Assembly: GCA_035518095.1 (NCBI GenBank)
Contig: DATIXX010000041.1
Coordinates: 62,001-126,000 of the forward strand
DNA: 64,000 bases
Direction: 5' to 3'
Source of the DNA: Burkholderiales bacterium
GTDB lineage: Bacteria > Pseudomonadota > Gammaproteobacteria > Burkholderiales > JAHFRG01
Shown here: positions 1 through 8,124 of the stretch, piece after piece
Layout: each line of letters opens with the position of its first letter
Numbering within the stretch: the stretch's first letter is position 1
Translations under genes and position numbers: made by a program
The notes under the pieces: generated by a model
The model's input: only the letters and a program-made list of their open reading frames with translations
What the model was told of the DNA's origin: nothing
Databases searched by the model: none

Positions 1-117
1 CAGGGAAAATTGCCGATCGACCGCCTCATGAGCGGCCGGCTCAAACTCGAGGACATCAATCTTGGGTTTGACCGTCTGGCTGAAGGCAAAACAGTGCGCC
101 AGCTGGTGGTGTTCTAG
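1..117 (+). CDS. zinc-dependent alcohol dehydrogenase, C-terminal end (partial)
   Basis: Only the last 38 codons and the TAG stop lie in the window; the gene begins upstream. The residues read as a helix followed by DIN.GFDRL..GKTVRQLVV, the tail found in medium-chain zinc alcohol dehydrogenases, including the class III (glutathione-dependent formaldehyde) type. In that family this end closes the catalytic domain; no catalytic or zinc-binding residue is visible here. The subfamily cannot be decided from so little. It is convergent with the minus-strand genes that follow. Confidence 0.7.
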   Translation, partial: QGKLPIDRLMSGRLKLEDINLGFDRLAEGKTVRQLVVF

Positions 118-169
118 CATTTTGGCCGCGCCGCTACGGAGTATTGTGCACGATTAAAAATTGCGCTGA

Positions 170-212
170 TATTTCAGCCGAATTACGGTCATGATGCTTT
201 TTGGCTGAAATA
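170..212. repeat. 10-bp perfect inverted repeat between convergent genes
   Basis: TATTTCAGCC (170-179) and GGCTGAAATA (203-212) are perfect inverted copies with a 23-base loop. They lie between the end of the alcohol dehydrogenase gene and the end of the convergent membrane-protein gene. The place suits a two-way terminator, but there is no clean U-run on either side and the loop is long, so the role is inferred. Confidence 0.35.
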
Positions 213-277
213 CGAAGAGAGAAACGCGCGATACGTCTTAAGAGTTTCATGAGGGCCACGCGTATTCTTTGCCGGCG

Positions 278-718
278 TCAGGTCGCACGTTCAATGAGCG
301 CCAAGGCGATAAGCCAAATTAAAATTGGTATGAAAACTGCGGCGGCAAACATACAGACGGCAAGAATTTTCAGAATTTTCCCCCGAACGACTGCCGCCTC
401 TCCGCGCACAATGACGATGTCGCGGATGACCGGCTGCGCAGGTGGTGGATATTGCTGAGCGCGGCTTACCTTTGCGCCAAGCATCAAAAAGTACGCACCG
501 AAGACGAGTAACGGCGCTGACAAAACACAGCCGGATGCGACCATTACAATGATAATGCGGTCGATGACTTTGTCAGGTTCCGAAAGAATCCATCCTTGCA
601 GCGCGGGGCGATAACTTTCAAAACCGAAAATAATTGCGGCTCCCACAATCGTGCCTATGATCACCAGGAGCAAAGCCCGCCGGCGAGCGTTTGGATCGGC
701 TTTCTGGATATCGCTCAT
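278..718 (-). CDS. small three-helix membrane protein, unknown function
   Basis: I do not recognise this 146-residue protein. It has three hydrophobic segments, about residues 14-34, 54-80 and 114-142. The stretch between the second and third (about 83-113) is polar, proline-rich near 91-96, and probably faces the cytoplasm or periplasm. It starts with ATG only 2 bases after the stop of the DUF924 gene, so the two are probably co-transcribed with the upstream enolase-family gene. No motif points to transport or enzymatic function. Confidence 0.6.
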   Translation of the reverse strand: MSDIQKADPNARRRALLLVIIGTIVGAAIIFGFESYRPALQGWILSEPDKVIDRIIIVMVASGCVLSAPLLVFGAYFLMLGAKVSRAQQYPPPAQPVIRDIVIVRGEAAVVRGKILKILAVCMFAAAVFIPILIWLIALALIERAT

Positions 719-720
719 AA

Positions 721-1260
721 CTAAAACGAAGAGCCCGCGTCTTTCAGGAAATTTAATTCTTCTTCGGTGGATTGCCGGCCCAGGACTTTATTACGGTGCG
801 GAAAACGGCCAAACCTGTCAATAATGGCTTTGTGTTGGATTTCAAACTTTAGGTTGGATTCCAAACCAGATTCCTTGAACAGTTCCAAGGCGGCTTCATG
901 AATTGCAGGCGATTCGCTATGCATAAAAGGCATGTAAAGGAATGCCTTTTGACTTGGGTTCAGAGTTTGATTTGCTTTTGCAGTAATTGCTTCCTGCGCC
1001 AAAGCAAGCGCCAAGGGATCGTATGCAAACGACATCGGAGAGCTGCGAAATATATTGCGGGAAAACTGATCCAGCACGATGATTTCAGCGAGCCTGCCCA
1101 AGGGAAGATCCCTCCAAGTATAAAGCTCGCATCTTGCCGCCGCCTTATGCAACTCCAGAAACCTGTCAGCTATCAACAGATCAAAATCCCTGTTTTTCTT
1201 CCACCAAAATTTCGGCTCAATTTCCTTAAACCAGAAATCTATGATTGCTTTGTAGTGCAT
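721..1260 (-). CDS. DUF924 family protein
   Basis: A 179-residue, mostly helical protein of the DUF924 family, normal in length. The family hallmarks are visible: IIDFWF near residue 6, EPKFWW near 15, and the central LAEIIVLDQFSRNIFR block around 58-73. The fold is TPR-like; no reaction is established for the family. The start at 1260 is supported by the conserved beginning. It lies 9 bases after the enolase-family gene and 2 bases before the membrane-protein gene, forming a compact operon. Oddly, the first 28 or so codons are present again, diverged, on the far side of the enolase-family gene (2402-2524). Confidence 0.85.
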   Translation of the reverse strand: MHYKAIIDFWFKEIEPKFWWKKNRDFDLLIADRFLELHKAAARCELYTWRDLPLGRLAEIIVLDQFSRNIFRSSPMSFAYDPLALALAQEAITAKANQTLNPSQKAFLYMPFMHSESPAIHEAALELFKESGLESNLKFEIQHKAIIDRFGRFPHRNKVLGRQSTEEELNFLKDAGSSF

Positions 1261-1269
1261 ATCATAAAA

Positions 1270-2376
1270 TCAGACATCAAGACCGTAACGCGACACCGCA
1301 TCCTCGTTCCAATCTAAACCGTTGCCAGGAACATTGCGGATATGAATATGTCCGTCCGCCACTTTGAATGGTTCGGCGAGAATTGGATGCGCCCAGTCCT
1401 GCCACTCCAGCCAATGAGCCGTCGCTGTGACGCGCATGAGGTGACTTGAAATTTCCGGGTAAAGGTGAGTCGACATTTCTATTCCAGCAGCGTCTGCAAT
1501 CGCAGCGGCGCGTAGCCAGCCGGTTACCCCGCCAATGCGCATGAGATCCGGCATCACGTAATCGCACGCGCCCGCGGCGATTGCCTGATACATTGCTCGC
1601 GGGCCGTAAAAGTTCTCGCCTATCTGGATTGGGGTCGCGGTCTCACGGGCAATCTTGGCATTGCCGTCTAGGTCATCATAGGCGATGGGTTCTTCAATCC
1701 AATAGACATCCTCAGAATCGAGCGCTCGGCAGCGTCGCATCGCTTCTCCCAGGCTGAGTCCTTGATTAAAATCGCAGACCAAGATCACGTCATTGCCAAC
1801 AGCTTTGCGAACATTGCGCAGGGCGGCAATATCTTGGGCTAGCGTTTCTCGCCCAACCCGGACCTTCAGCGCTTTGAAATCACCTTCTGCCAATAGCTCG
1901 AGAGCTTCAGCGGCGACTCTGTCCGGGGACATCAAACCGAGACCATTGCTGTTGTAAGCCTTCACTGGCTCGATGGTTCCGCCGAGTAATGTAACCAACG
2001 GGACACCGGCCGCCTTGGCGAGGACATCCCAGCATGCCATATCAAAACCCGCGACGGCCATCATCGAAACTCCTTGATAACCGACCAGCCTCAGAGACGC
2101 GCGCGCCTTCTGGTAGGTTTGGAAGGGAGCCACCTCCTGGCCCCTCATAAGCTTTGCAATGTCGTATAAAGTTGGAGTGATGTAGGCGACGGATTGCCTG
2201 ATGTACGGAGCGAGATAGCCGTGGCCGGTTACCCCCTCGTCGGTATAGAGGTCGATGAGGATCAGCGGCCACTCCGCGAACTCGCCGACCTTGGTTGCGA
2301 CAGGCCGCCCAAGGGGCACAACCACTGCGCGCGCACGGAGGTCTCGAATTGTTAACTTCTCTTTGCTTGCAACCAT
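1270..2376 (-). CDS. mandelate racemase/muconate lactonizing enzyme (enolase superfamily)
   Basis: A 368-residue enolase-superfamily enzyme that would abstract the proton next to a carboxylate using a metal-stabilised enolate. The visible pattern is that of the mandelate racemase group: an ALKVRVG strand with the KxR base motif near residue 170, metal ligands in CDFNQ, WIEEP and GEN, an Asp in MPDLMRIGG, and the partner His in STHLYPE. The substrate cannot be read from the sequence; sugar acids and mandelate-like acids are candidates. An earlier in-frame ATG at 2535 exists, but it would add 53 residues that read through the DUF924 fragment. The ATG at 2376 is preferred because the family begins there and a GAGG precedes it. 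First gene of a three-gene operon. Confidence 0.85.
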   Translation of the reverse strand: MVASKEKLTIRDLRARAVVVPLGRPVATKVGEFAEWPLILIDLYTDEGVTGHGYLAPYIRQSVAYITPTLYDIAKLMRGQEVAPFQTYQKARASLRLVGYQGVSMMAVAGFDMACWDVLAKAAGVPLVTLLGGTIEPVKAYNSNGLGLMSPDRVAAEALELLAEGDFKALKVRVGRETLAQDIAALRNVRKAVGNDVILVCDFNQGLSLGEAMRRCRALDSEDVYWIEEPIAYDDLDGNAKIARETATPIQIGENFYGPRAMYQAIAAGACDYVMPDLMRIGGVTGWLRAAAIADAAGIEMSTHLYPEISSHLMRVTATAHWLEWQDWAHPILAEPFKVADGHIHIRNVPGNGLDWNEDAVSRYGLDV

Positions 2377-2401
2377 GGAGCTGCCTCGCTTGTAATAACA
2401 A

Positions 2402-2524
2402 TTAGGAACAGAGGCAAAATATTTTTTTGGACATCGGCAATTGACGGAAACCACGGTCATTTCCCCACCAAAATTTCGGCTCAATTTCCTTAACCCAAAA
2501 ATAAACGATTGCTCCGTAATGCAT
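2402..2524 (-). pseudogene. truncated duplicate of the DUF924 gene start
   Basis: From the ATG at 2524 the reading is MHYGAIVYFWVKEIEPKFWW, against MHYKAIIDFWFKEIEPKFWW in the intact gene at 1260. The match runs about 28 residues, fades, and ends at a stop after 40 codons. At the DNA level, 2465-2526 and 1201-1262 differ at only about 8 of 62 positions. The fragment lies just upstream of the enolase-family gene, which therefore sits between a broken and a complete DUF924 start. This fits insertion of a segment by homologous recombination, or a tandem duplication followed by decay. Confidence 0.8.
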
Positions 2525-2606
2525 ATTGATGGCATTTAACATTTGAGCTCTCAGGCCCGCTACTTGTAACCCATCCGTACGCGACGGGTTAAACCTAATG
2601 GAGCAA

Positions 2607-3122
2607 TTATGTAACGCCATAAATCTTAACCAATTCTGATTGAATCGATTGCAACACACCAACGATTGTTGCGGGAGACAGAGCAACACCAGAAATGTGT
2701 ACCCACTTCAGGAATGCCACCAGATCACCATCAATCGCAGTGTTGAATGCGGTGTCCAATTCTGTATTTGAAATTGGCCGTCCAGTTTCTCTGTTCGTAA
2801 CATGACCGATAAACACGTTGCGCACCTTTTTAATATTGCAACGAGTCAACTTTTTTTGGATTTCTCGGGACGGTTGCTTGAAGCCGTTAGGTATTAACCA
2901 GCCATACCTATCGTAAAACTCCAAGAATTTGCTCAGGGCCAGAATGAGGTTGGAGACGAACATTCTTCGGACGGCCTTTTCTGTTTCAGGGTGAACAGGC
3001 GCGGTCTTTGAGATATCAGTGAATAAGTCGTAAAGCTTATAAGCGGCAATTAAGTCATGGACCAGATATTCAAGTACAGCGCATGCGTCTTTGACATCTT
3101 CAGACCGAATTACATGAGACAT
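2607..3122 (-). CDS. hypothetical helical protein with HEPN-like motif
   Basis: A 171-residue, mainly helical protein that I cannot assign to a named family. Around residues 100-106 it reads VRNVFIGH, an R-x5-H arrangement within the Rx4-6H rule for the active site of HEPN ribonucleases. The preceding region (ALSKFLEFYDRYGWL, then a basic helix) resembles AbiU2-type or unclassified HEPN proteins. That is an inference from one short motif. It has no visible antitoxin or nucleotidyltransferase partner. The gene stands alone between the DUF924 fragment and a repeat-bearing intergenic region, a setting compatible with an acquired gene. The only reasonable start is the ATG at 3122. Confidence 0.6.
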   Translation of the reverse strand: MSHVIRSEDVKDACAVLEYLVHDLIAAYKLYDLFTDISKTAPVHPETEKAVRRMFVSNLILALSKFLEFYDRYGWLIPNGFKQPSREIQKKLTRCNIKKVRNVFIGHVTNRETGRPISNTELDTAFNTAIDGDLVAFLKWVHISGVALSPATIVGVLQSIQSELVKIYGVT

Positions 3123-3590
3123 GCTGGATTCTAACGCGAAATAGTCCGCCGAAAGATTGCCTTATATGTCTACGCGTTGCAAATATCTTAAACATTTGAA
3201 CCGAGTGCCGGAATAATCCTTGGCAGTTTGGATACTTGGTATCCCCTGTGAGCCGCCAAGTGACCAAGCCAAAGCGGGGGAAGTGAAGCGCGCACTGTAT
3301 AAGCGCGGAACGCGCGAGTTGCGCAGCGCCCGGTTTGGCTGAGGAACGCGGGGGTAATCGGCGAACCAGGGTCGCGTTTTCTTTGGTGACTTTCTTTTGG
3401 CGATATAAAAGAAAGCTACCAACTGCCGGTCTGCCACCGGCGAATTGGAATTTGCCATTCATCCTTTGGCAGGCTCAGGATAGGCCACACCCTCTCCCTC
3501 ATTGGAGAGGCATAGGTTGAGTAGCGGTTGCGAACTCGGGTTGCGCCTACCATGTCGCGGCTGCCGGCGCGTCATCGGGCTATATGACAA
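3123..3590. other. gene-free stretch holding a dispersed repeat
   Basis: These 468 bases contain no convincing gene. Short open frames read through the repeat at 3250-3444 on both strands and have no family signal. The part before the repeat (3123-3249) and the part after (3445-3590) show no RNA gene or clear promoter that I can recognise. Confidence 0.6.
3250..3444 (+). repeat. dispersed intergenic repeat, copy A
   Basis: About 195 bases that match, in opposite orientation, the segment at 61797-61988. Shared blocks include GAGCCGCCAAGT, GCACTGT.TAAGCGCG, GTTGCGCAGCGCCCG, CTGAGGA and the end block GCCGGTCTGCCACCGGC. In the middle, at 3385-3420, is a 14-bp hairpin with two mismatches around a GGCGATAT loop. 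Its counterpart in copy B is perfect. It encodes no convincing protein. Elements of this look are common between genes of beta- and gammaproteobacteria, which I state from memory. Confidence 0.75.
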
Positions 3591-4106
3591 TCAAGCGGGC
3601 ACTTTGTAAACGATGTCGTTTTCGCGCGCGTGATCGATTACTTTAAGGCCGAAATCATCTCCCGGTCTGCATTCGGACACGGATTCGTGTTCGATCTGCA
3701 TGGACTCGACCTTCTGCCGGAAATCGGTGGTGTGGCCGGTGACATGGATCATGTCGCCCACACAAAGAGTGCCCGAATCCAGCCGCACTACTGCGACCGA
3801 CAAGTGGCTGTAGTAATGGGTCACGGTCCCGACGCGCTGCTCACCTGGAATGGGAGCGGGCACTCCTGCCGGGGCCTGGGGCGCAAGCGCCGGCCGGGCC
3901 TTTGGGGCCAGGCGCGTAGCGGGCTTCTTCTTCGGTGCCGCACGCCTTGCCGCCGGCTTTTTCCTGGGGGCCGCACGCCTTGCCGCCGGCTTTTTCCTTG
4001 CAGCCTTTTTAGCGGCCTTTCTTACAACCTTTTTCCGGGAAACAGGTTTTCTCGCCAGCGCCTTTTTGCGCTTTGCCTTTGTTTTCGCTTTCTTTCTGGT
4101 AGCCAT
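3591..4106 (-). CDS. histone H1-like tail fused to an EF-like beta-barrel domain
   Basis: A 171-residue protein in two parts. Residues 1-80 are almost only Lys, Arg, Ala and Pro, with three near-identical ten-residue repeats of the KKPAARRAAP type around 38-68, like bacterial histone H1-like DNA-binding tails. Residues 91-171 match the small 'translation elongation factor-like' barrel related to EF-Tu domain 2: GTVTHYYSHLSVAVV, VGDMIHVTGHTTDF, VESMQIEH and a final ENDIVYKV. Family knowledge gives no firm role; the barrel is also seen at the end of U32-type proteins. A nucleic-acid- or ribosome-associated role is an inference. The tail is encoded by near-repeated DNA, so its length may vary between strains. 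Confidence 0.75.
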   Translation of the reverse strand: MATRKKAKTKAKRKKALARKPVSRKKVVRKAAKKAARKKPAARRAAPRKKPAARRAAPKKKPATRLAPKARPALAPQAPAGVPAPIPGEQRVGTVTHYYSHLSVAVVRLDSGTLCVGDMIHVTGHTTDFRQKVESMQIEHESVSECRPGDDFGLKVIDHARENDIVYKVPA

Positions 4107-4189
4107 GGTACCCTCCGTTCAGACCCCTAGTTAGACGTCAATTAGAGGACGCTAATAATCCTAATCGTCCAAGCCGAACATAGCAATCG

Positions 4190-4786
4190 TCATCCGAAAA
4201 ACTTCAGAAGCAGCAAATGCGTGGGAAGATAAATAAGCAAGGGGAAGCCGGCCATCAGCAGGCCCAGATAGACGAGTGGCGAGACGAGTTTTTGCGGCTT
4301 GTTTCCGAACCCGAACACCCAGTTCACATTTTCCGCAGGGTTTGTGAGCCAGTAGCTTGCGGGAAGCACCACCCAGGCAAGGGAAGTTTGTGCGATCAAG
4401 GCCTTTGGCTCGTAACCGAGCCGGGCGACCATCCACACCAGCAAAACCGGGAGGAACACATGGAACAACGAGAGCGCCCTGAGATAGAGCGGCATTTGCG
4501 AGTCGAACATGTAGTCGGAGAGCCCGGTTACGCGCTTGCCAGTTAGGAGCTGTCCGAAGTAACTTAGGTTCCAAAGCGCCTCCGGGAGCAGCACCCCAAC
4601 CGTCATCATGCTTGCCAATAAAGGGCTTTCGATCCAGAGGGCCGCAACCGTGACCAGCAATGCGATGTCGGAAAACCAAAGCAGATTGCCCGGGCTGTAC
4701 TTAATCAAGTAAACGGCCATCGTTACTGCGACGTAAAGCGTGTAGACAAGCTTAATCCAGAGCGGAATCACAAGCGGTCCCCGCAT
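4190..4786 (-). CDS. multi-pass membrane protein, unknown function
   Basis: A 198-residue, strongly hydrophobic protein with about five or six membrane segments (roughly residues 5-28, 36-58, 60-78, 102-125, 132-150 and 168-190). I do not recognise the family by name, although proteins of this look occur widely as uncharacterised membrane proteins. It begins with ATG directly after the argH stop codon (no spacer) and is therefore probably translated from the argH message. No catalytic motif is seen. The link to arginine synthesis is positional only. Confidence 0.65.
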   Translation of the reverse strand: MRGPLVIPLWIKLVYTLYVAVTMAVYLIKYSPGNLLWFSDIALLVTVAALWIESPLLASMMTVGVLLPEALWNLSYFGQLLTGKRVTGLSDYMFDSQMPLYLRALSLFHVFLPVLLVWMVARLGYEPKALIAQTSLAWVVLPASYWLTNPAENVNWVFGFGNKPQKLVSPLVYLGLLMAGFPLLIYLPTHLLLLKFFG

Positions 4787-6178
4787 CTACTGCTTGCGGG
4801 CGCGCGCAATAGCGGCTTTAACCTGCGTGGGAGCGGTGCCGCCAACGTGGCTGCGGCTTTTGAGCGATCCTTCCAGGCTGAGAATCGGATAAACGTCATT
4901 GCCGACAAGCTTGGAAAACCTTTTAAGATCAATGAGCTTGAGCTGGCTCAATTCGCAACCGCGTTTGGCGGCGTGGCGCACCGCCTTCGCCACCGCTAAA
5001 TGCGCGTCGCGAAAGGGGAGCCCTTTCCGCACCAGATAATCGGCAAAATCGGTTGCCGTGGCGTGGCCTTGAGATGCGATCCTCCTCATTGCCTCGCGGT
5101 TGACCCTGATTCCGGGCAGCATCACGGCGAAAATCGCCAAACTGTTCCTAACCGTGTCTACCGTATCGAACAGCGGCTCCTTGTCTTCCTGGTTGTCCTT
5201 GTTATACGCGAGCGGTTGCGCTTTCATCAACGTGAGCAGCGCCACCAGATGCCCATTGACTCTGCCGGTTTTACCGCGCAGGAGCTCGGCCACGTCGGGA
5301 TTCTTTTTCTGCGGCATGATGGATGATCCTGTACAGAAGCGATCGGCGATCTCCACGAAGCCGAATCCCGGGCTCATCCACAATATCAGCTCTTCGGCAA
5401 AACGCGAAAGATGCATCATGATGAGCGCCGCGCAAGCGGTAAACTCAATCGCAAAATCGCGATCCGAAACTGCATCTAGCGAGTTTTCGCAAACTCCGTC
5501 GAATTCCAGTTCCTTTGCTACGCGCATGCGGTCTATTGGGTAACCCGTGCCGGCAAGAGCCGCGCTTCCCAACGGCAGCTGATTCAACCGTTTCCGACAA
5601 TCGCCCAGCCGTTCACAATCGCGCTTCAACATTTCGTAATAGGCCAGCAAGTGATGTCCAAAAGTTACCGGCTGCGCGACTTGCAAATGCGTAAACCCCG
5701 GCATTACGGTTGCAGGGTGCTTTTCTGCAAGGTCGACCAATGCGCGCTGCGCCGCCTGGATGAGATTCGATATGTCATCAATTGCCTCGCGCAAATACAG
5801 CCGCACATCGGTTGCGACCTGGTCGTTTCTTGAGCGCGCAGTATGCAGCCGCTTGCCGGCATCGCCGATTAAGGCGATGAGGCGGCTTTCGATGTTCATG
5901 TGTACGTCTTCCAGCTCCAGGCGCCAGGGAAATTTGTTTGAGGCTATTTCGTCGGCTATTTGCCGCAAGCCTTTTTCGATTGCCGCGAGGTCCTGTGCGC
6001 TCAAGACGCCGATAGCCCTCAGCATGCGCGCGTGTGCAACCGACGCACGGATGTCGTATGGTGCAAGCCGTTTGTCGAAATCGACAGAGGCGGTATAGCG
6101 TTTTGTCAATTCCGCTACCGGCTCACTGAATCGTCCTGACCGGGTTGTTGAACTCCCGGGCTTGATCTTTTTTGCCAT
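4787..6178 (-). CDS. argH: argininosuccinate lyase
   Basis: Splits argininosuccinate into arginine and fumarate, the last step of arginine synthesis, in the cytoplasm as a tetramer. The 463-residue length is normal. Signatures of the fumarase/aspartase superfamily are present: HTARSRNDQ at 112-120, GFTHLQ at 161-166, and the mobile catalytic loop [12 protein letters not shown] at 284-295 with the conserved serines. The gene is divergent from algZ, with about 60 bases between the starts, and abuts a membrane-protein gene downstream. Lyase argH beside algZ-algR-hemC is a familiar order in proteobacteria. Confidence 0.97.
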   Translation of the reverse strand: MAKKIKPGSSTTRSGRFSEPVAELTKRYTASVDFDKRLAPYDIRASVAHARMLRAIGVLSAQDLAAIEKGLRQIADEIASNKFPWRLELEDVHMNIESRLIALIGDAGKRLHTARSRNDQVATDVRLYLREAIDDISNLIQAAQRALVDLAEKHPATVMPGFTHLQVAQPVTFGHHLLAYYEMLKRDCERLGDCRKRLNQLPLGSAALAGTGYPIDRMRVAKELEFDGVCENSLDAVSDRDFAIEFTACAALIMMHLSRFAEELILWMSPGFGFVEIADRFCTGSSIMPQKKNPDVAELLRGKTGRVNGHLVALLTLMKAQPLAYNKDNQEDKEPLFDTVDTVRNSLAIFAVMLPGIRVNREAMRRIASQGHATATDFADYLVRKGLPFRDAHLAVAKAVRHAAKRGCELSQLKLIDLKRFSKLVGNDVYPILSLEGSLKSRSHVGGTAPTQVKAAIARARKQ

Positions 6179-6239
6179 GGATGCCAGCTTGTCAAAAACA
6201 GTGCTGTGTGTAACGCTTAGCGCCAGAAATCGATAATGG

Positions 6240-7265
6240 ATGCTACAAAAAGTGGCAAGTATAAATCAAAATGCATATCCAGGCGCTTTGCCGAACTTCC
6301 GCAACCTGGGCATTCTGCTGCGGATTTTACTGTTGGTAAATGCTGTGTGCCTGATTGCCGCCGTTGTAAAAAGCACCTCGCTAGAACAAACATTACAGGA
6401 ATTCACCGCCATAGCAGCACTGGCGGAGCCGATATTGATACTAAGCCTCCTGGTACTGATGGTGGGCGGTCCTTGGCTTAGCAAGCTGCCGTTTTATCGG
6501 GGAGCAGGTATTGTGCTGGTGCTGGAACTATGCATAACCACATTGGTGTACCGATTGGGCGGGAATTTTTTCGGGGGCGGGATCGCTCCACTGGAGCGTC
6601 TATGGTTCTTCACGCTGCTGATGACAGCGGCGCTGATCGTCTATTTCAACATGCTAAGCCGTCTCCTTTCGCCGGCGCTTGCCGAATCCCGTTTGCAGGC
6701 ATTGCAGGCGCGCATCCGGCCCCATTTTCTGTTCAACAGCATCAATGCTGTGTTGAGCCTGATTCGAAGCGATACCAAGCGCGCCGAGGTTGCGCTTGAG
6801 GATCTCTGCGATTTATTCAGAGTCCTGATGGCGGACAATCGTCAACTCTCGACCTTGGAGCAGGAAGTGGATCTGTGCCGGCGCTATCTGAGTCTCGAGC
6901 AGTTGCGTCTCGGCGAGCGGTTGCAGGTCGAGTGGCATATTGATAACATGCCGCGCGATGCCCAGATTCCGCCGCTGGTGCTCCAGCCGCTCTTGGAAAA
7001 TGCCGTGTATCACGGCATCGAACCGCGAACAGAGCCCGGCGTTATCAACATTAATATATTTCTCCGGAATGACCAGGTGCAAATCGTGCTGCGCAATCCC
7101 TACCAACGCGAGGGTACTCATCACGCCGGCAATAAAATGGCGATGGAAAATATCCGCGAGCGCTTGAGCCTGCATTTTGACGTGGAAGCAAGGCTGACTG
7201 CCGGGCTGCGGGGGAATTTGTACCAGGTGCAGATCGTCATGCCTTATTTGCGTTCGGAAAAATGA
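6240..7265 (+). CDS. algZ: LytS/AlgZ-type membrane histidine kinase
   Basis: Sensor kinase of the unorthodox LytS/YpdA family, which phosphorylates a LytTR response regulator. The first 140 or so residues carry four hydrophobic segments (about 24-42, 59-79, 86-104, 119-138). These are followed by the His-kinase block [14 protein letters not shown] with the phospho-acceptor His at 162, and an ATPase domain with [10 protein letters not shown] near 245. The tail is short, as in the family. It overlaps algR by 4 bases (ATGA), so the two are translationally coupled. In Pseudomonas, AlgZ/AlgR control alginate, pili and other surface traits; the role here is inferred. Confidence 0.88.
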   Translation: MLQKVASINQNAYPGALPNFRNLGILLRILLLVNAVCLIAAVVKSTSLEQTLQEFTAIAALAEPILILSLLVLMVGGPWLSKLPFYRGAGIVLVLELCITTLVYRLGGNFFGGGIAPLERLWFFTLLMTAALIVYFNMLSRLLSPALAESRLQALQARIRPHFLFNSINAVLSLIRSDTKRAEVALEDLCDLFRVLMADNRQLSTLEQEVDLCRRYLSLEQLRLGERLQVEWHIDNMPRDAQIPPLVLQPLLENAVYHGIEPRTEPGVININIFLRNDQVQIVLRNPYQREGTHHAGNKMAMENIRERLSLHFDVEARLTAGLRGNLYQVQIVMPYLRSEK

Positions 7266-8017
7266 CCGGCCCCTTGCGCATCATAATCGCTGACGACGAA
7301 ACGCCGGCGCGCAACCGGCTGAGAGAGCTGCTGGCCGATTGCGCACCCGCCGTTCCGCACGAGTTGGTCGGGGAAGCCGCAAACGGGCGCGAAGCGGTAG
7401 AACTTATGTCGCGAGTGCCCGCGGATCTGCTGTTGCTCGATATCCGCATGCCGGAAATGGACGGCATCGAAGTAGCCCGCCATTTGCTGAGCCTGCCGCA
7501 AATGCCTGCTGTCATATTTACCACGGCATATGATCTTTACGCGATTCAGGCTTTTGAAGTGAATGCGGTCGATTATCTGTTGAAACCGGTGCGCAGCGAG
7601 CGCCTGCTGGCTGCTTTGCAAAAAGCCAGCCAAATGCGGCCTCCCGGGCAGGAACAATTGCAAAAACTCGCACGCCGGCCACGCACCTGTCTAAGCGTGC
7701 AAGAGCGCGGCAAAATCGTCCTCATTCCAATCGGCGAGATCATATTTCTAAAGGCCGAACAAAAATACGTAACGATACGAACCAATGAACGCGAGTACCT
7801 TCTTGAAGAATCGTTAACCAACCTGGAGCAAGAATTTGTTGCTAACTTTATACGCATCCACCGCAATTGCCTGGTCGCCAAGAACAGCATTACCGGTTTT
7901 GAAAAGGTTGCGGAGGATGGTGGCGACTCGCACTGGGAGGTGGTGCTCAAGGGTGTGCAGGAAAAACTGCCGGTCAGCCGCCGCCAGCAATTCATAGTAA
8001 AAGAATTCGCGAAGTAA
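7262..8017 (+). CDS. algR: LytTR-family response regulator AlgR
   Basis: A 251-residue two-component regulator. The N-terminal receiver domain has the acidic pair DD at 11-12, phospho-acceptor Asp60 in LLLLDIRMPEMDG, and the later conserved Thr and Lys (FTTAYD; LLKPV). Residues about 145-250 form the LytTR DNA-binding domain (IIFLKAEQKYVTIRT, FIRIHRNCLVAK). It follows algZ with a 4-base overlap. About 107 bases separate it from hemC; whether transcription continues into the heme genes cannot be seen. Confidence 0.92.
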   Translation: MTGPLRIIIADDETPARNRLRELLADCAPAVPHELVGEAANGREAVELMSRVPADLLLLDIRMPEMDGIEVARHLLSLPQMPAVIFTTAYDLYAIQAFEVNAVDYLLKPVRSERLLAALQKASQMRPPGQEQLQKLARRPRTCLSVQERGKIVLIPIGEIIFLKAEQKYVTIRTNEREYLLEESLTNLEQEFVANFIRIHRNCLVAKNSITGFEKVAEDGGDSHWEVVLKGVQEKLPVSRRQQFIVKEFAK

Positions 8018-8124
8018 ACGGGGTTGGTCAAGTCCATGCGCTGCCAAGCTCTGGCGCGCGTCATGCTAAAATATGATCGCGAAAAACAGCAGTCTGTTAT
8101 ACGCGCGATCGGCCGGAATACATT

